Shown here piece by piece: positions 52,677-60,723 of a stretch of DNA of 64,000 nt; position 1 is the first letter of the stretch, and every line of letters begins with the position of its first letter. The DNA is from Pseudarthrobacter naphthalenicus (GTDB lineage: Bacteria > Actinomycetota > Actinomycetes > Actinomycetales > Micrococcaceae), in NCBI RefSeq assembly GCF_029076445.1, contig NZ_JARESG010000007.1:62001-126000 (forward strand), written 5' to 3'. The position numbers were made by a program, and so were the translations under genes. Under the pieces are notes generated by a model. It saw nothing but the letters and a program-made list of their open reading frames with translations. It was not told where the DNA came from and made no database searches.

Positions 52677-54150
52677 GGCCCTTCGCAGATGAGCGTGGTT
52701 AGGGCGGTGTGAGACTCCGCCGCGATTTCGGTGCGGCGTGGTGCAGCGGGAAAGAGGTCAGGGCCTCTTTGAATTGGTAGCGACCAAGCAAACCAATACC
52801 AAAAGAGGCCCTGACATGAATAACTCTATGTCTTGTTCTGGCGGCCGCTGGTGCACGCGCGCGGATGCGCTGCTCGATGTCGAGGGCGTCCACGTCAGCT
52901 CCGTCACGGCAACCCCAGGCGGACTGATTCTGGGCGTCGAGACCGGCGAGGACGTTACTGGCTGCCCCGATTGCGGCGTCGTTGCGGTCGGCCACGGCCG
53001 CCGCCAGGTCCGGCTCCATGACATTCCGTGTTTCGGCCGGCCGGTGCGGCTGCTGTGGGCCAAGCGTGTCTGGCGCTGCCCGGATCCGGATTGCCCGAGG
53101 GCCACGTTCACCGAGGAGCACCCGCTGGCCGGGCCACGGGCGAAACTCACCGACCGTGCCGTGCACTGGGCAACCGACGCGCTGCAGCATTTCGACACCT
53201 CGGTATCGGCACTGGCCCATCAGCTCGGCGTCTCCTGGCACACCGTGTGGCACGGGATCCGGGCCGAGGCCGCACGGCGGATCGCTGACACGGGACGACT
53301 GAAGGGGGTGAATGCGCTCGGCGTCGACGAACATGTCTGGGCCCACACTGGTCCGCCCGGCACCGGGATGGTCACCGGGATCGTGGATCACACCCGCGAC
53401 GCGGACGGCACCGTTCATGCCCGGCTGCTTGACCTCGTGCCGGGACGATCCGGGAAGGCCTACGCCGACTGGCTCAACGACCGCGGGAACGGGTTCACCG
53501 CCGGCATCAAAACCGCCGCGCTGGATCCATTCCGCGGCTACGCCAACGCGATCCGTGACGAACTTCCCGAGGCCATCACGGTCCTGGATGCTTTCCACGT
53601 CGTGAAACTCGGGTCGGCCATGGTCGATGAGGTCCGCCGCCGGGTCCAGCAGGGCACTCTTGGCCACCGCGGACGCAAGGGCGATCCGCTCTACGGTATC
53701 CGCCGGACCCTGCAGATCGGAGCCGAACACCTAAGCGAGAAACAGTCTGCACGCCTCGACGCGAAACTCACTGCCGGAGACCCTGACCACGAAGTCACCC
53801 TCGCCTGGCAGTGCTACCAGAAGCTCCGGAACATCTACCACGCCCGGCCAGAACGCGGCAGGGAACTCGTCAACGACGTGATCTCATCATTCCCGACGTG
53901 CCCGATCCCCGAAGTCGCGCGACTGGGCAGGACACTCAAACAATGGAAGACCGCCATCCTGGCGTACTTCGAAACGAACGGCGCCTCGAATGGACCCACC
54001 GAAGCGATCAACGGCGTCATCGAAACAACACGCAGAATCGCCCGCGGCTTCCGCAACTTCCCCAACTACAGACTCAGATGCCTACTCGCCGCCGGAGGCC
54101 ATCGGCCCTACCGGATCAAAAAGACAAACCATGCCTAAATGCGAAGGGCC
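52677..54150 (+). mobile_element. ISL3-family insertion sequence, intact
   Basis: A 1474-bp element with terminal inverted repeats beginning GGCCCTTCGCA at the left (52677-52687) and its complement TGCGAAGGGCC at the right (54140-54150). It is flanked by an exact 8-bp target duplication GTTAAAGT at 52669-52676 and 54151-54158. It contains one uninterrupted transposase. The perfect duplication and open frame indicate a recent insertion, between the fba terminator and a downstream hairpin. Confidence 0.95.
52816..54138 (+). CDS. ISL3-family transposase
   Basis: 440-residue DDE transposase. N-terminal Zn-finger-like Cys pairs (CPDC, CPDPDCPR), an HTH region VSALAHQLGVSWHTVWHGIR, then catalytic residues in VNALGVDEHVWAHTG, VLDAFHVVKLGSAM and GPTEAINGVIETTRRIARGF. 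The ATG at 52816 is preferred over an upstream in-frame start at 52738. The stop lies 12 bp inside the right terminus. Confidence 0.95.
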   Translation: MNNSMSCSGGRWCTRADALLDVEGVHVSSVTATPGGLILGVETGEDVTGCPDCGVVAVGHGRRQVRLHDIPCFGRPVRLLWAKRVWRCPDPDCPRATFTEEHPLAGPRAKLTDRAVHWATDALQHFDTSVSALAHQLGVSWHTVWHGIRAEAARRIADTGRLKGVNALGVDEHVWAHTGPPGTGMVTGIVDHTRDADGTVHARLLDLVPGRSGKAYADWLNDRGNGFTAGIKTAALDPFRGYANAIRDELPEAITVLDAFHVVKLGSAMVDEVRRRVQQGTLGHRGRKGDPLYGIRRTLQIGAEHLSEKQSARLDAKLTAGDPDHEVTLAWQCYQKLRNIYHARPERGRELVNDVISSFPTCPIPEVARLGRTLKQWKTAILAYFETNGASNGPTEAINGVIETTRRIARGFRNFPNYRLRCLLAAGGHRPYRIKKTNHA

Positions 54151-54159
54151 GTTAAAGTC

Positions 54160-54206
54160 CGACGGCGGGCGGTTACCTTTCAGAAAAAGGCGACCGCCCG
54201 CCGTCG
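54160..54206. terminator. Bidirectional hairpin next to the IS
   Basis: Perfect 14-bp stem CGACGGCGGGCGGT (54160-54173) with 54193-54206 and a 19-nt loop; followed on the plus strand by TTTGTCTT. It would terminate the minus-strand gene at 54224-54859, and before the IS inserted it lay next to the fba terminator. Confidence 0.8.
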
Positions 54207-54223
54207 TTTGTCTTATGGCGCCT

Positions 54224-54859
54224 CTAGCTGGCGGCCTTTGCCAGGCCGGTGCGGGCCATGGCGTCAGCGTAAACGACGCGCATTTCCTCGAGGTACTGTT
54301 CCTGCCGGGCAGGGGTTCCGGCGAATGCACGGCCGCTGAGGGACCGGACCTTGTAGGTCTTCAGGCCGCGGCGCCAGATCATGGGCACCTCGGTCTTCAG
54401 CAGCAGGTTGGCGAGGCGGTTGGCTTCGGTGCCATGGGCCACGATCACCGAGGCGCGGGGGACCAGGGCCAGGAACTTGAGCAGCGGCTTGAGGCCCGAG
54501 GAGATCTGGTCCGGCGTGAACTTGCCGTTGACCTCGCCGGGGGTGTGCCACGGGTGGACGTTCCACGGCATCACGAACTCCGGGCGCAGGCCCAGCTTCC
54601 ACTGGATGCCGAGCATTCGGGTGGCGGCGTCGTCGTCGCCGGCGGTGATGAAGCCGGACGGGTCCGCTTCCCCGATGTTGGAGTACAGGCTGATGATGCG
54701 GCACTCATCGATGTCGTGCATGGGGTCGACATACGGAACTTCGGTGTGGGGCTTGACGCTCTGCAGGGAATCGCACAGCTCGTTGACGGCCGCGACATTG
54801 GGCTCGTAACGGCGGCTCATGAGTTGTTCACGGAGGGATTCGGGGGCCAGGGCTGTCAT
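54224..54859 (-). CDS. Uracil-DNA-glycosylase-superfamily protein
   Basis: 211 residues. The pattern PYVDPMHDIDECRIISLYSN, then PEFVMPWNVHPWH and SVIVAHGTEANRLANLLL matches the actinobacterial uracil-DNA-glycosylase-like group, in which an Asn-containing loop and a later His loop frame the base pocket. The catalytic Asp of canonical enzymes is not obvious, so activity is uncertain. ATG at 54859 with AGGAG upstream; the longer frame to 55024 runs through the hairpin region and is rejected. Confidence 0.65.
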   Translation of the reverse strand: MTALAPESLREQLMSRRYEPNVAAVNELCDSLQSVKPHTEVPYVDPMHDIDECRIISLYSNIGEADPSGFITAGDDDAATRMLGIQWKLGLRPEFVMPWNVHPWHTPGEVNGKFTPDQISSGLKPLLKFLALVPRASVIVAHGTEANRLANLLLKTEVPMIWRRGLKTYKVRSLSGRAFAGTPARQEQYLEEMRVVYADAMARTGLAKAAS

Positions 54860-54991
54860 ATAGTGCAAAATCTCCTGCGGGGCTCGGTGCTGCGCCAATC
54901 CGGAAAATGGGCGCAGGGGGACGCGACCATTCCGGGATGGTTTGAAATGTGGTGTGGACCGATTCCTAGTCGATCTACACCAGTCTATCAA

Positions 54992-55051
54992 GCCCGGCGA
55001 AACGAAACGCCGGGCGCCCTCCACTAACTTGCAAGTGGACGGCGCCCGGCG
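54992..55051 (-). terminator. Two overlapping, mutually exclusive hairpins after the MetE-like gene
   Basis: GCCCGGCG (54992-54999) pairs with 55008-55015. Alternatively CGCCGGGCGCC (55008-55018) pairs with GGCGCCCGGCG (55041-55051), with an inner CCACT/AGTGG stem. Both use 55008-55015. No U-tract follows on either strand. In the rest of the 54860-55071 gap I see only the Shine-Dalgarno sequence of the downstream gene. Confidence 0.7.
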
Positions 55052-55071
55052 GGTGGTGAGCGGTCAGGAAC

Positions 55072-56280
55072 CTACCAGAGCCGTTTGGTGGCGCGGCGGG
55101 CGCCCTCCCCAAGGGCTTCCAGCTTGGCCACGGCGATCTGCGGATGGACCCGGCCGCCCAGCCCGCAGTCGGTGGACGCGATGACGCTTTCCCGGCCGAC
55201 CAGTTCGGCGAAACGGACAATCCGGTCGGCCACGAGGTCAGGGTGCTCCACGACGTTGGTGGCGTGGGACACCACGCCGGGAATGATGGCCTTGCCTTCC
55301 GGGAGCTTGGTGTCCTCCCAGATGCGCCATTCGTGTTCGTGGCGGACATTGGCTGCTTCGAAAGAGTACGCTCCGGCGTTCACCTGCAGCACCGAGCCGA
55401 TGATGTCCGCAAAAGGAATGTCGGTAGTGTGCGGTCCGTGCCACGAACCCCAGCAGACGTGCAGCCGGATCTGTTCCTCGGGCAGGCCGCGGAGGGCCCA
55501 GTTGGTGGCCTCGACGCGCAGTTGGATGAATTTGAGGTAATCCTCCAGCGACGGTTCAGGGTTGATCTGGTCCCAGCTCTCGGCCAACGACGGGTCATCC
55601 AGCTGGACCGTGAGGCCCGCATCGATGATCGCCTTGTACTCTTCCCGCATCGCGTCCGCGCACGCGTAGACCAGTTCCTCGTCGGTCTTGTAGTACTCGT
55701 TGGACACCCGGGCGCAGGAGCCCGGAGAGAGCGACGCCACAAAACCGTCAGAAAGGCCTGCGGCAGCAAGCCCCGCCTTCAGGTTGGCGACGTCCGAGGC
55801 CACCAGGTCCTGGCCGGTGTACGTCAACGGAGCAACTATCTTGGGCTGTGCGACGCTCTTGCGGTGGGACAGGATGCCTGAGGAGGGGTCGTTGTAGGCA
55901 TCGTTGAACTTCTTCCGGTCGCGCCGGTCCGGGAAGGACGTGAGCACAATATTGCCGGGCGAGGACCGGTGAACCTCGGCGTCAGCCCAGCGGTCCACGT
56001 TGGTCGGCTCCAGGCCCCCCAAGCGGGAGAACGAGTAATTCCACCAGGCGCCGTAGTCCACCGTGCTGGACATGGCATGCCCGTATTCCCCGTCGTTCGG
56101 GATATCAATGCCGAGGCCCTTCTGCCGCTGGACCACGTCCACGACCGAGGATTTCAGGAGCTCCAGGAATTCCGGCGTGACCCCGCTGGATTCCTTGGCC
56201 TCATTTGCCGCAATCAGCTCAGGGGTGCGGGGCAAAGAACCTGCATGGGTCACGCGGACGTGGTCAGTGTTCAGGGGCAT
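55072..56280 (-). CDS. MetE-core-like cobalamin-independent methyltransferase
   Basis: 402-residue UROD/MetE-like barrel equivalent to the C-terminal catalytic half of methionine synthase; the N-terminal half is absent. VRVTHAGSLPRTPELI, NDGEYGHAMSS, LDDPSLAESW, HVCWGSWHGPHTTD (Zn ligands His and Cys) and ASTDCGLGGRVHPQIA (distal Cys) are present. It should transfer a methyl group to homocysteine or another thiol; the methyl donor is unknown. A SAM-I-type riboswitch fills its leader, supporting a methionine-cycle role. Confidence 0.9.
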   Translation of the reverse strand: MPLNTDHVRVTHAGSLPRTPELIAANEAKESSGVTPEFLELLKSSVVDVVQRQKGLGIDIPNDGEYGHAMSSTVDYGAWWNYSFSRLGGLEPTNVDRWADAEVHRSSPGNIVLTSFPDRRDRKKFNDAYNDPSSGILSHRKSVAQPKIVAPLTYTGQDLVASDVANLKAGLAAAGLSDGFVASLSPGSCARVSNEYYKTDEELVYACADAMREEYKAIIDAGLTVQLDDPSLAESWDQINPEPSLEDYLKFIQLRVEATNWALRGLPEEQIRLHVCWGSWHGPHTTDIPFADIIGSVLQVNAGAYSFEAANVRHEHEWRIWEDTKLPEGKAIIPGVVSHATNVVEHPDLVADRIVRFAELVGRESVIASTDCGLGGRVHPQIAVAKLEALGEGARRATKRLW

Positions 56281-56293
56281 GGAAGCTTCCTTT

Positions 56294-56390
56294 CCATCGG
56301 TTTTGGCAGTAGCACCTCCGCGGACAGCAACGCTGCCCCCGAGGTTGCTGCGGTGTCAACGAGCCAGGTCTCTCGGCCGCTCCGGATGGG
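56294..56390 (-). ncRNA. SAM-I-type (S-box) riboswitch
   Basis: Minus-strand leader of the MetE-like gene. P1 is CCATCCGG (56389-56382) with CCGATGG (56300-56294). Inside are GCGG/CCGC (P2) enclosing GAGAGACCTGGCTC, the conserved ACCGCAGCAACC, a P3 hairpin GGGCAGC/GCTGTCC, and the hallmark AGGTGCTACTGCC (56317-56305). The ribosome site GGAAAGGA (56295-56288) overlaps the P1 3' strand, so SAM binding should block translation. Structure inferred by eye. Confidence 0.88.
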
Positions 56391-56397
56391 TTCTCCC

Positions 56398-56426
56398 ACT
56401 TAATTCGATCTGACGGCCCTCGGCAA
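56398..56426 (-). promoter_or_regulatory. Promoter of the riboswitch/MetE-like transcript
   Basis: Minus strand -35 TTGCCG (56426-56421), 17-bp spacer, -10 TTAAGT (56403-56398). Predicted transcription start falls at about 56391, right at the first base pair of the riboswitch P1 stem. In the remaining 56427-56650 I see only a possible TAAACT -10 (56505-56510) for purA. Confidence 0.7.
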
Positions 56427-56650
56427 GTCGTCCCGGCTATATGTCGATTGTGTCTCCCTGCCGGTCCCGCCGGGCCGGACGGGGGGACAAAGTCCGTCAT
56501 CGGCTAAACTTGGGTGGTAAGGGCCCCGGAACTCTTGCGTTTGCGTCGCCTCCCGGCGGACAGCACCTGATACTTCGGGGCATTCTCATGTACGGCGCTG
56601 AGCCCTGGTAATCCCTCCGGGACCGGCCCGAAAGAATGGGGGAGGATCCC

Positions 56651-57940
56651 ATGCCAGCAATCGTGATCGTAGGAGCCCAGTGGGGCGACGAAGGAAAAGG
56701 CAAAGCAACCGACCTTCTGGGCGGGCGTGTTGACTACGTCGTGAAGCCGAACGGCGGCAACAACGCCGGGCACACCGTCGTCGTAGGCGGTGAGAAGTAC
56801 GAGCTCAAGCTCCTTCCGGCCGGTATCCTGAGCCCCAACGCGGTTCCGATCATCGGCAACGGCTGCGTGGTGAACCTTGAGGCCCTCTTCCAGGAAATCG
56901 ACGGCCTGGAGGCCCGGGGTGCGGACACCTCCAAGCTCCGGGTTTCCGCCAACGCCCACCTGGTCGCGCCCTATCACCAGGTGCTGGACAAGGTGACCGA
57001 GCGTTTCCTGGGCAGCCGCGCCATCGGCACCACCGGCCGCGGCATCGGCCCGGCCTACATGGACAAGGTGGCCCGCCTGGGCATCCGGGTCCAGGACGTC
57101 TTTGACGAGTCGATCCTCCGCCAGAAGGTGGAAGGCTCACTGCGCCAGAAGAATGAACTCCTGGTCAAGGTCTACAACCGCCGCGACATCGAGGTGGAAG
57201 AGATCGTCAGCTACTTCCTCTCCTTTGCCGAGCGCCTGCGTCCCCTGGTCATCGACAGCACCCTGGTCCTCAACAACGCCCTGGACGAGGGCAAGGTGGT
57301 TCTGATGGAAGGCGGCCAGGCAACCTTCCTGGACGTGGACCACGGCACCTACCCCTTTGTCACCTCCTCCAACCCGACTGCCGGCGGCGCGTCCGTTGGC
57401 TCGGGCATCGGCCCCACCCGCATTTCGCGGTCCATCGGCATCATCAAGGCCTACACCACCCGCGTCGGTGCCGGTCCGTTCCCCACGGAGCTCTTCGACG
57501 AGATGGGGATGTACCTGCAGAAAACCGGCGGTGAGTTCGGCGTGAACACCGGACGGCCGCGCCGCTGCGGCTGGTACGACGCCGTGCTGGCCCGCCACGC
57601 ATCCCGCGTCAACGGCTTCACGGACTACTTCGTCACCAAGCTGGACGTCCTCACCGGCATTGAGCAAATCCCGGTCTGCGTGGCGTATGACGTTGACGGC
57701 ATCCGCCACGACGAAATGCCCATGACCCAGACCGAGTTCCACCATGCTGTGCCGATCTTCGAGTACTTCGACGGCTGGACCGAGGACATCACCGGCGCCC
57801 GGACCCTGGAGGACCTCCCGGAGAACGCCCGCAACTACGTGCTGGCCCTGGAAAAGCTCTCCGGCACCCGCTTCTCCGCAATCGGCGTTGGCCCGGACCG
57901 TGACCAGACCATCGTGGTCCACGACCTCATCAACGACTGA
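56651..57940 (+). CDS. purA: Adenylosuccinate synthetase
   Basis: GTP-dependent conversion of IMP and aspartate to adenylosuccinate; 429 residues, full length. [20 protein letters not shown] and [22 protein letters not shown] hold the catalytic Asp and His; [38 protein letters not shown] and [15 protein letters not shown] follow. GGGGGAGG precedes the ATG at 56651. Single-gene unit with strong terminators. Confidence 0.97.
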   Translation: MPAIVIVGAQWGDEGKGKATDLLGGRVDYVVKPNGGNNAGHTVVVGGEKYELKLLPAGILSPNAVPIIGNGCVVNLEALFQEIDGLEARGADTSKLRVSANAHLVAPYHQVLDKVTERFLGSRAIGTTGRGIGPAYMDKVARLGIRVQDVFDESILRQKVEGSLRQKNELLVKVYNRRDIEVEEIVSYFLSFAERLRPLVIDSTLVLNNALDEGKVVLMEGGQATFLDVDHGTYPFVTSSNPTAGGASVGSGIGPTRISRSIGIIKAYTTRVGAGPFPTELFDEMGMYLQKTGGEFGVNTGRPRRCGWYDAVLARHASRVNGFTDYFVTKLDVLTGIEQIPVCVAYDVDGIRHDEMPMTQTEFHHAVPIFEYFDGWTEDITGARTLEDLPENARNYVLALEKLSGTRFSAIGVGPDRDQTIVVHDLIND

Positions 57941-57953
57941 CACGTGGGCCCAC

Positions 57954-58053
57954 GCTACCGAGGGGGCCCCAATCGAGCTTGCGGGATTGGGGAGGTAGCG
58001 GGGAGAACGTTCGACGGCGGCGGGTCACCCTGAGGGGTGGTCCGCCGCCGTCG
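57954..58053 (+). terminator. Tandem terminator hairpins after purA
   Basis: First hairpin: GCTACC (57954-57959) with GGTAGC (57994-57999) outside CCCCAATC (57967-57974) with GATTGGGG (57985-57992). Second: perfect 12-bp CGACGGCGGCGG (58012-58023) with 58042-58053, inner CACCC/GGGTG, then TTGTGTGTG. Confidence 0.85.
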
Positions 58054-58176
58054 TTGTGTGTGGATGGATGCAATTTACACAGGGTTAACGGTGCCGGTCT
58101 TGTGAGGGTGCAGCCGCGGCCAGCAGACTTTTTAACACGGAATGACCCAATCAGCACGAACCGGAAGGATGTTGTC

Positions 58177-58548
58177 ATGGCCGGCATGTTTGAGGTTTTT
58201 CTCGATGCGGACTCACAATTCCGGTTCAGGCTCAAGGCTCCGGACGGTACGGTGATGGCCGTGTCCGGAGCTTTCCAGGACCGGCCTGCGGTGGCGGCCG
58301 GCATTGCCGCCGTCCGGGAATGCGCAGGAACGGGGCTCGTCACCGACCTCTCCGCCGCGCCCGGGCAGACGCCGGTCCACGCCCCGGTTCCGGTGCTGCA
58401 CGTCACCGCACCGGCCGCCATGACTCAGGACGCTGCCCAGCAGGCCTGCGACGAGCAGTTTGTGCCGGTCAGCCGGGTCCGCGCCTTCGCCCACTTCAAC
58501 GCGGTGCGGGGACGGATTTCCGGGGCCCGCTGGACGGGCGCCGTCTAG
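58177..58548 (+). CDS. DUF1508 (YegP-like) protein
   Basis: 123 residues. The YegP/DUF1508 signature is near the start: FEVFLDADSQFRFRLKAPDGTVMAVSGAF, split here only by the usual Asp-Gly turn. The family is small, possibly stress-related, and of unknown function. ATG at 58177 follows GGAAGG; ATG at 58186 is an alternative. It has its own terminator at 58658-58705. Confidence 0.85.
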   Translation: MAGMFEVFLDADSQFRFRLKAPDGTVMAVSGAFQDRPAVAAGIAAVRECAGTGLVTDLSAAPGQTPVHAPVPVLHVTAPAAMTQDAAQQACDEQFVPVSRVRAFAHFNAVRGRISGARWTGAV

Positions 58549-58657
58549 ATAGGCACGGCTCCGGGTCCCCGGGCCGGGGCAGCTCCGAAAGTTTCCAAAT
58601 CTTTTTCCGAGAGCGCGTAACCCCCGGCAGGTCCGGAACGATTACCCCTATGAAGCG

Positions 58658-58705
58658 CCGGTCTGAAACTTGTCCCCCATCAGGTTTCAGACTGGCTCTT
58701 TTGTT
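58658..58705 (+). terminator. Intrinsic terminator after the DUF1508 gene
   Basis: CCGGTCTGAAAC pairs with GTTTCAGACTGG (12 bp, one G-T) around a 14-nt loop, followed by CTCTTTTGTT. In the rest of 58549-58797 I see only a possible TAAAGT -10 at 58753-58758. Confidence 0.85.
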
Positions 58706-58797
58706 CCTCGCGGGTACACACGTTGTTCCGGGGCCATGCGGTTACCGGAGGGTAAAGTTAGCGGGAACACCGTCCCCCCAACGAAGGCCCTACGTCC

Positions 58798-59349
58798 GTG
58801 ATCGATGCGCTGACAGACGCTGCCTTGCGTGCGCGTGCCCGGGATCCGGAACTTTTCAACGTTGTGTACCGAACCTACGCAGGGCAGGTCCTGGGCTACC
58901 TCACAGCCCGCGGGGTAGAAGATCCGGAGGCTGTTATGCAGGAAGTGTTCCTCGCCGTCCTGCCGCGGCTGGAAACGGTCACCGGTGGCGTGGCCGGGCT
59001 GCGGACCTTCGTCTTCTCGGTGGCCCACGCCCGGATGGTGGACGACCACCGGCGCCGGCGGCGGGCGCCCCTTGAGCTTCCGTTCGAACCCGACCTGGAC
59101 GGGCGGGAAGAGACATCAGCCGAAGACACGGTGATGGAGCGCATCGCCCCGCAGGAGGTACAGGACCTCCTCAGCGTCCTCCCGGATGAGCAACGGGAGG
59201 TCCTGACCCTCCGCCTGGTGGCGGGCCTGACTGTCGAACAGTCAGCGGAAGTGATGGGAAAAAGCAACGGCGCCGTCAAACAGCTGCAGCGCCGCGCACT
59301 GATCCGGCTGCGCGAGCAGGCCGCAGTGAAGGAGTACGTAACGCCATGA
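58798..59349 (+). CDS. ECF-type RNA polymerase sigma factor
   Basis: 183 residues. Region 2 (LFNVVYRTYAGQVLGYLTAR, PEAVMQEVFLAVLPRLE, LRTFVFSVAHARMVDDHRR) and region 4 (LLSVLPDEQREVLTLRLVAG, LTVEQSAEVMGKSNGAVKQL) are joined by an acidic linker. GTG at 58798, no clear Shine-Dalgarno sequence. Its stop overlaps the ATG of the membrane protein downstream by 4 bp, the usual sigma/anti-sigma arrangement. Target promoters unknown. Confidence 0.92.
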   Translation: MIDALTDAALRARARDPELFNVVYRTYAGQVLGYLTARGVEDPEAVMQEVFLAVLPRLETVTGGVAGLRTFVFSVAHARMVDDHRRRRRAPLELPFEPDLDGREETSAEDTVMERIAPQEVQDLLSVLPDEQREVLTLRLVAGLTVEQSAEVMGKSNGAVKQLQRRALIRLREQAAVKEYVTP

Positions 59350-60218
59350 TGGCCAACACCAGCAGCCTGCTCGATACCGTGGACGAAATGCTGCACGACG
59401 CCGGCGAAACCGACCCGGCGCTCCGTGCCGCCCTGGTCTCGTTCGGAGCCCTCGGGTCCCTGCCGGTCCCTGAGCCGCGCCCTGACCTGGCTGCGCTCCT
59501 CTCGGCACAGACCACCCTGCTGGTCCGCCACCGGCTGCGCCGCAGGCACCGTACGGCTGCCGTGGGCCTTGCCGTGATCGCCGGTATGGGGTTGGGTGTC
59601 AGCGGAGTGGCAGCGACGGTGTCCACGCCGAAAGTGCATGCCAGCGCCTCCATCCAGCAGATGTTGCAGGACTGGGCCCCTGAATGGACCATTGCGGGAA
59701 CTCTGGCCGCCGGCGGTCCCGCAGATAGTCAGACCGGGACGGCCGCGCAGGAGTCCGGCGCCGGGGATGCGGCGCCTGCCGGCCCCGGACAATCGGATTC
59801 GGAACCTGCCGAACGTAGCGTTGCCGGGCAGGAGCAGTCGGGGTCTGATGCCGAAACATCCGCAGAGGCGGAAACGGCCAACTCCGGACGGGGCGACAAG
59901 CACGATGCCGCGGACCGGGGCACGGATAACCCGGCGGCGGATGCCGAGGCAGTCCGCACCCCGGCTGGCGACAGCGCGTCACCGAAGGCGCCCCGCACAA
60001 ACGGTGCCGGCCCGGCACAGAACCAGACTCGCCCGGCAGAAGCGCCCGGCGTTCCCGGCGGCACTCCTGCTGACGGGCTCGCAGGAACCGGGAAGCTCAT
60101 GACCAACGCACCCTCGGACACCGCGAAGGCGGCCGTCCGCGCCCCGGGAGGGAAGGAAAAAACCGGAGCCGGCGATGCCGGCCCCGGTTCGATCTGGCTG
60201 AAGAAGTTCAACCACTAA
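59346..60218 (+). CDS. Single-span membrane protein, putative anti-sigma factor
   Basis: 290 residues. A cytoplasmic N-terminal domain of about 68 residues (LLDTVDEMLHDAGETDPALRA) leads to basic RHRLRRRHR and one membrane span (AAVGLAVIAGMGLGVSGVAA, about 71-90). The outside part is a disordered Ala/Pro/Glu-rich tail of about 190 residues. There is no Zn-binding HxxxCxxC motif. Coupling to the ECF sigma gene suggests it sequesters that sigma factor; the family is not recognised, so the role is inferred. Confidence 0.75.
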   Translation: MMANTSSLLDTVDEMLHDAGETDPALRAALVSFGALGSLPVPEPRPDLAALLSAQTTLLVRHRLRRRHRTAAVGLAVIAGMGLGVSGVAATVSTPKVHASASIQQMLQDWAPEWTIAGTLAAGGPADSQTGTAAQESGAGDAAPAGPGQSDSEPAERSVAGQEQSGSDAETSAEAETANSGRGDKHDAADRGTDNPAADAEAVRTPAGDSASPKAPRTNGAGPAQNQTRPAEAPGVPGGTPADGLAGTGKLMTNAPSDTAKAAVRAPGGKEKTGAGDAGPGSIWLKKFNH

Positions 60219-60228
60219 CCGCCTGCGG

Positions 60229-60723
60229 TCAGGACAGAAGCTGCCGGCGGGAGGAGATGACGCCGGTATCGAAGCCGGCCAGGTGCAGGCCGCCGTGGAA
60301 CCGGGCGTGCTCGATCTTCACGCAACGGTCCATCACCACGTTGAGGCCGGCTGCCTCGGCGTCAGCGGCCACGGCCTCGTGCCAGGAACCCAGCTGCAGC
60401 CAGAGCGTCTTGGCGCCGGCGGCGATGGCTTCATCCAACACGCCGGGGAGGTCATCGTGCTTACGGAAGACATCCACAATGTCCGGGCTTTCGGGCAGAT
60501 CGGCAAGCGAGGCGTAGGTGGGCTGGCCCAGGATCTCCTTGACCACGGGATTTACAAAGTAGACCTTGTACCGCGTGGACGACTGCAGGTAGGTGGCAAC
60601 AAAGTAGCTGGCACGTGAGGGCTTGTCGGAGGCACCCACAATGGCGATCGACTTGGCCGAGCGAAGGAGGTTCAGCCGTTCCGGGGCGGAAGGGCCCTCC
60701 CAGGTGCGGGTTTCGATGCTCAT
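60229..60723 (-). CDS. CoA-binding domain protein (YccU-like)
   Basis: 164-residue single-domain Rossmann protein: SIAIVGASDKPSRASYFVATYL, VYFVNPVVKEILGQPTYASL, DIVDVFRKHDDLPGVLDEAI, LWLQLGSWHEAVAADAEAAG and VVMDRCVKIEHARFHGGLH. This matches the YccU/CoA-binding family, which often accompanies metY. Its ATG overlaps the metY stop by 4 bp, so it is the last gene of the sulfur operon. Ligand and role unproven. Confidence 0.92.
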   Translation of the reverse strand: MSIETRTWEGPSAPERLNLLRSAKSIAIVGASDKPSRASYFVATYLQSSTRYKVYFVNPVVKEILGQPTYASLADLPESPDIVDVFRKHDDLPGVLDEAIAAGAKTLWLQLGSWHEAVAADAEAAGLNVVMDRCVKIEHARFHGGLHLAGFDTGVISSRRQLLS

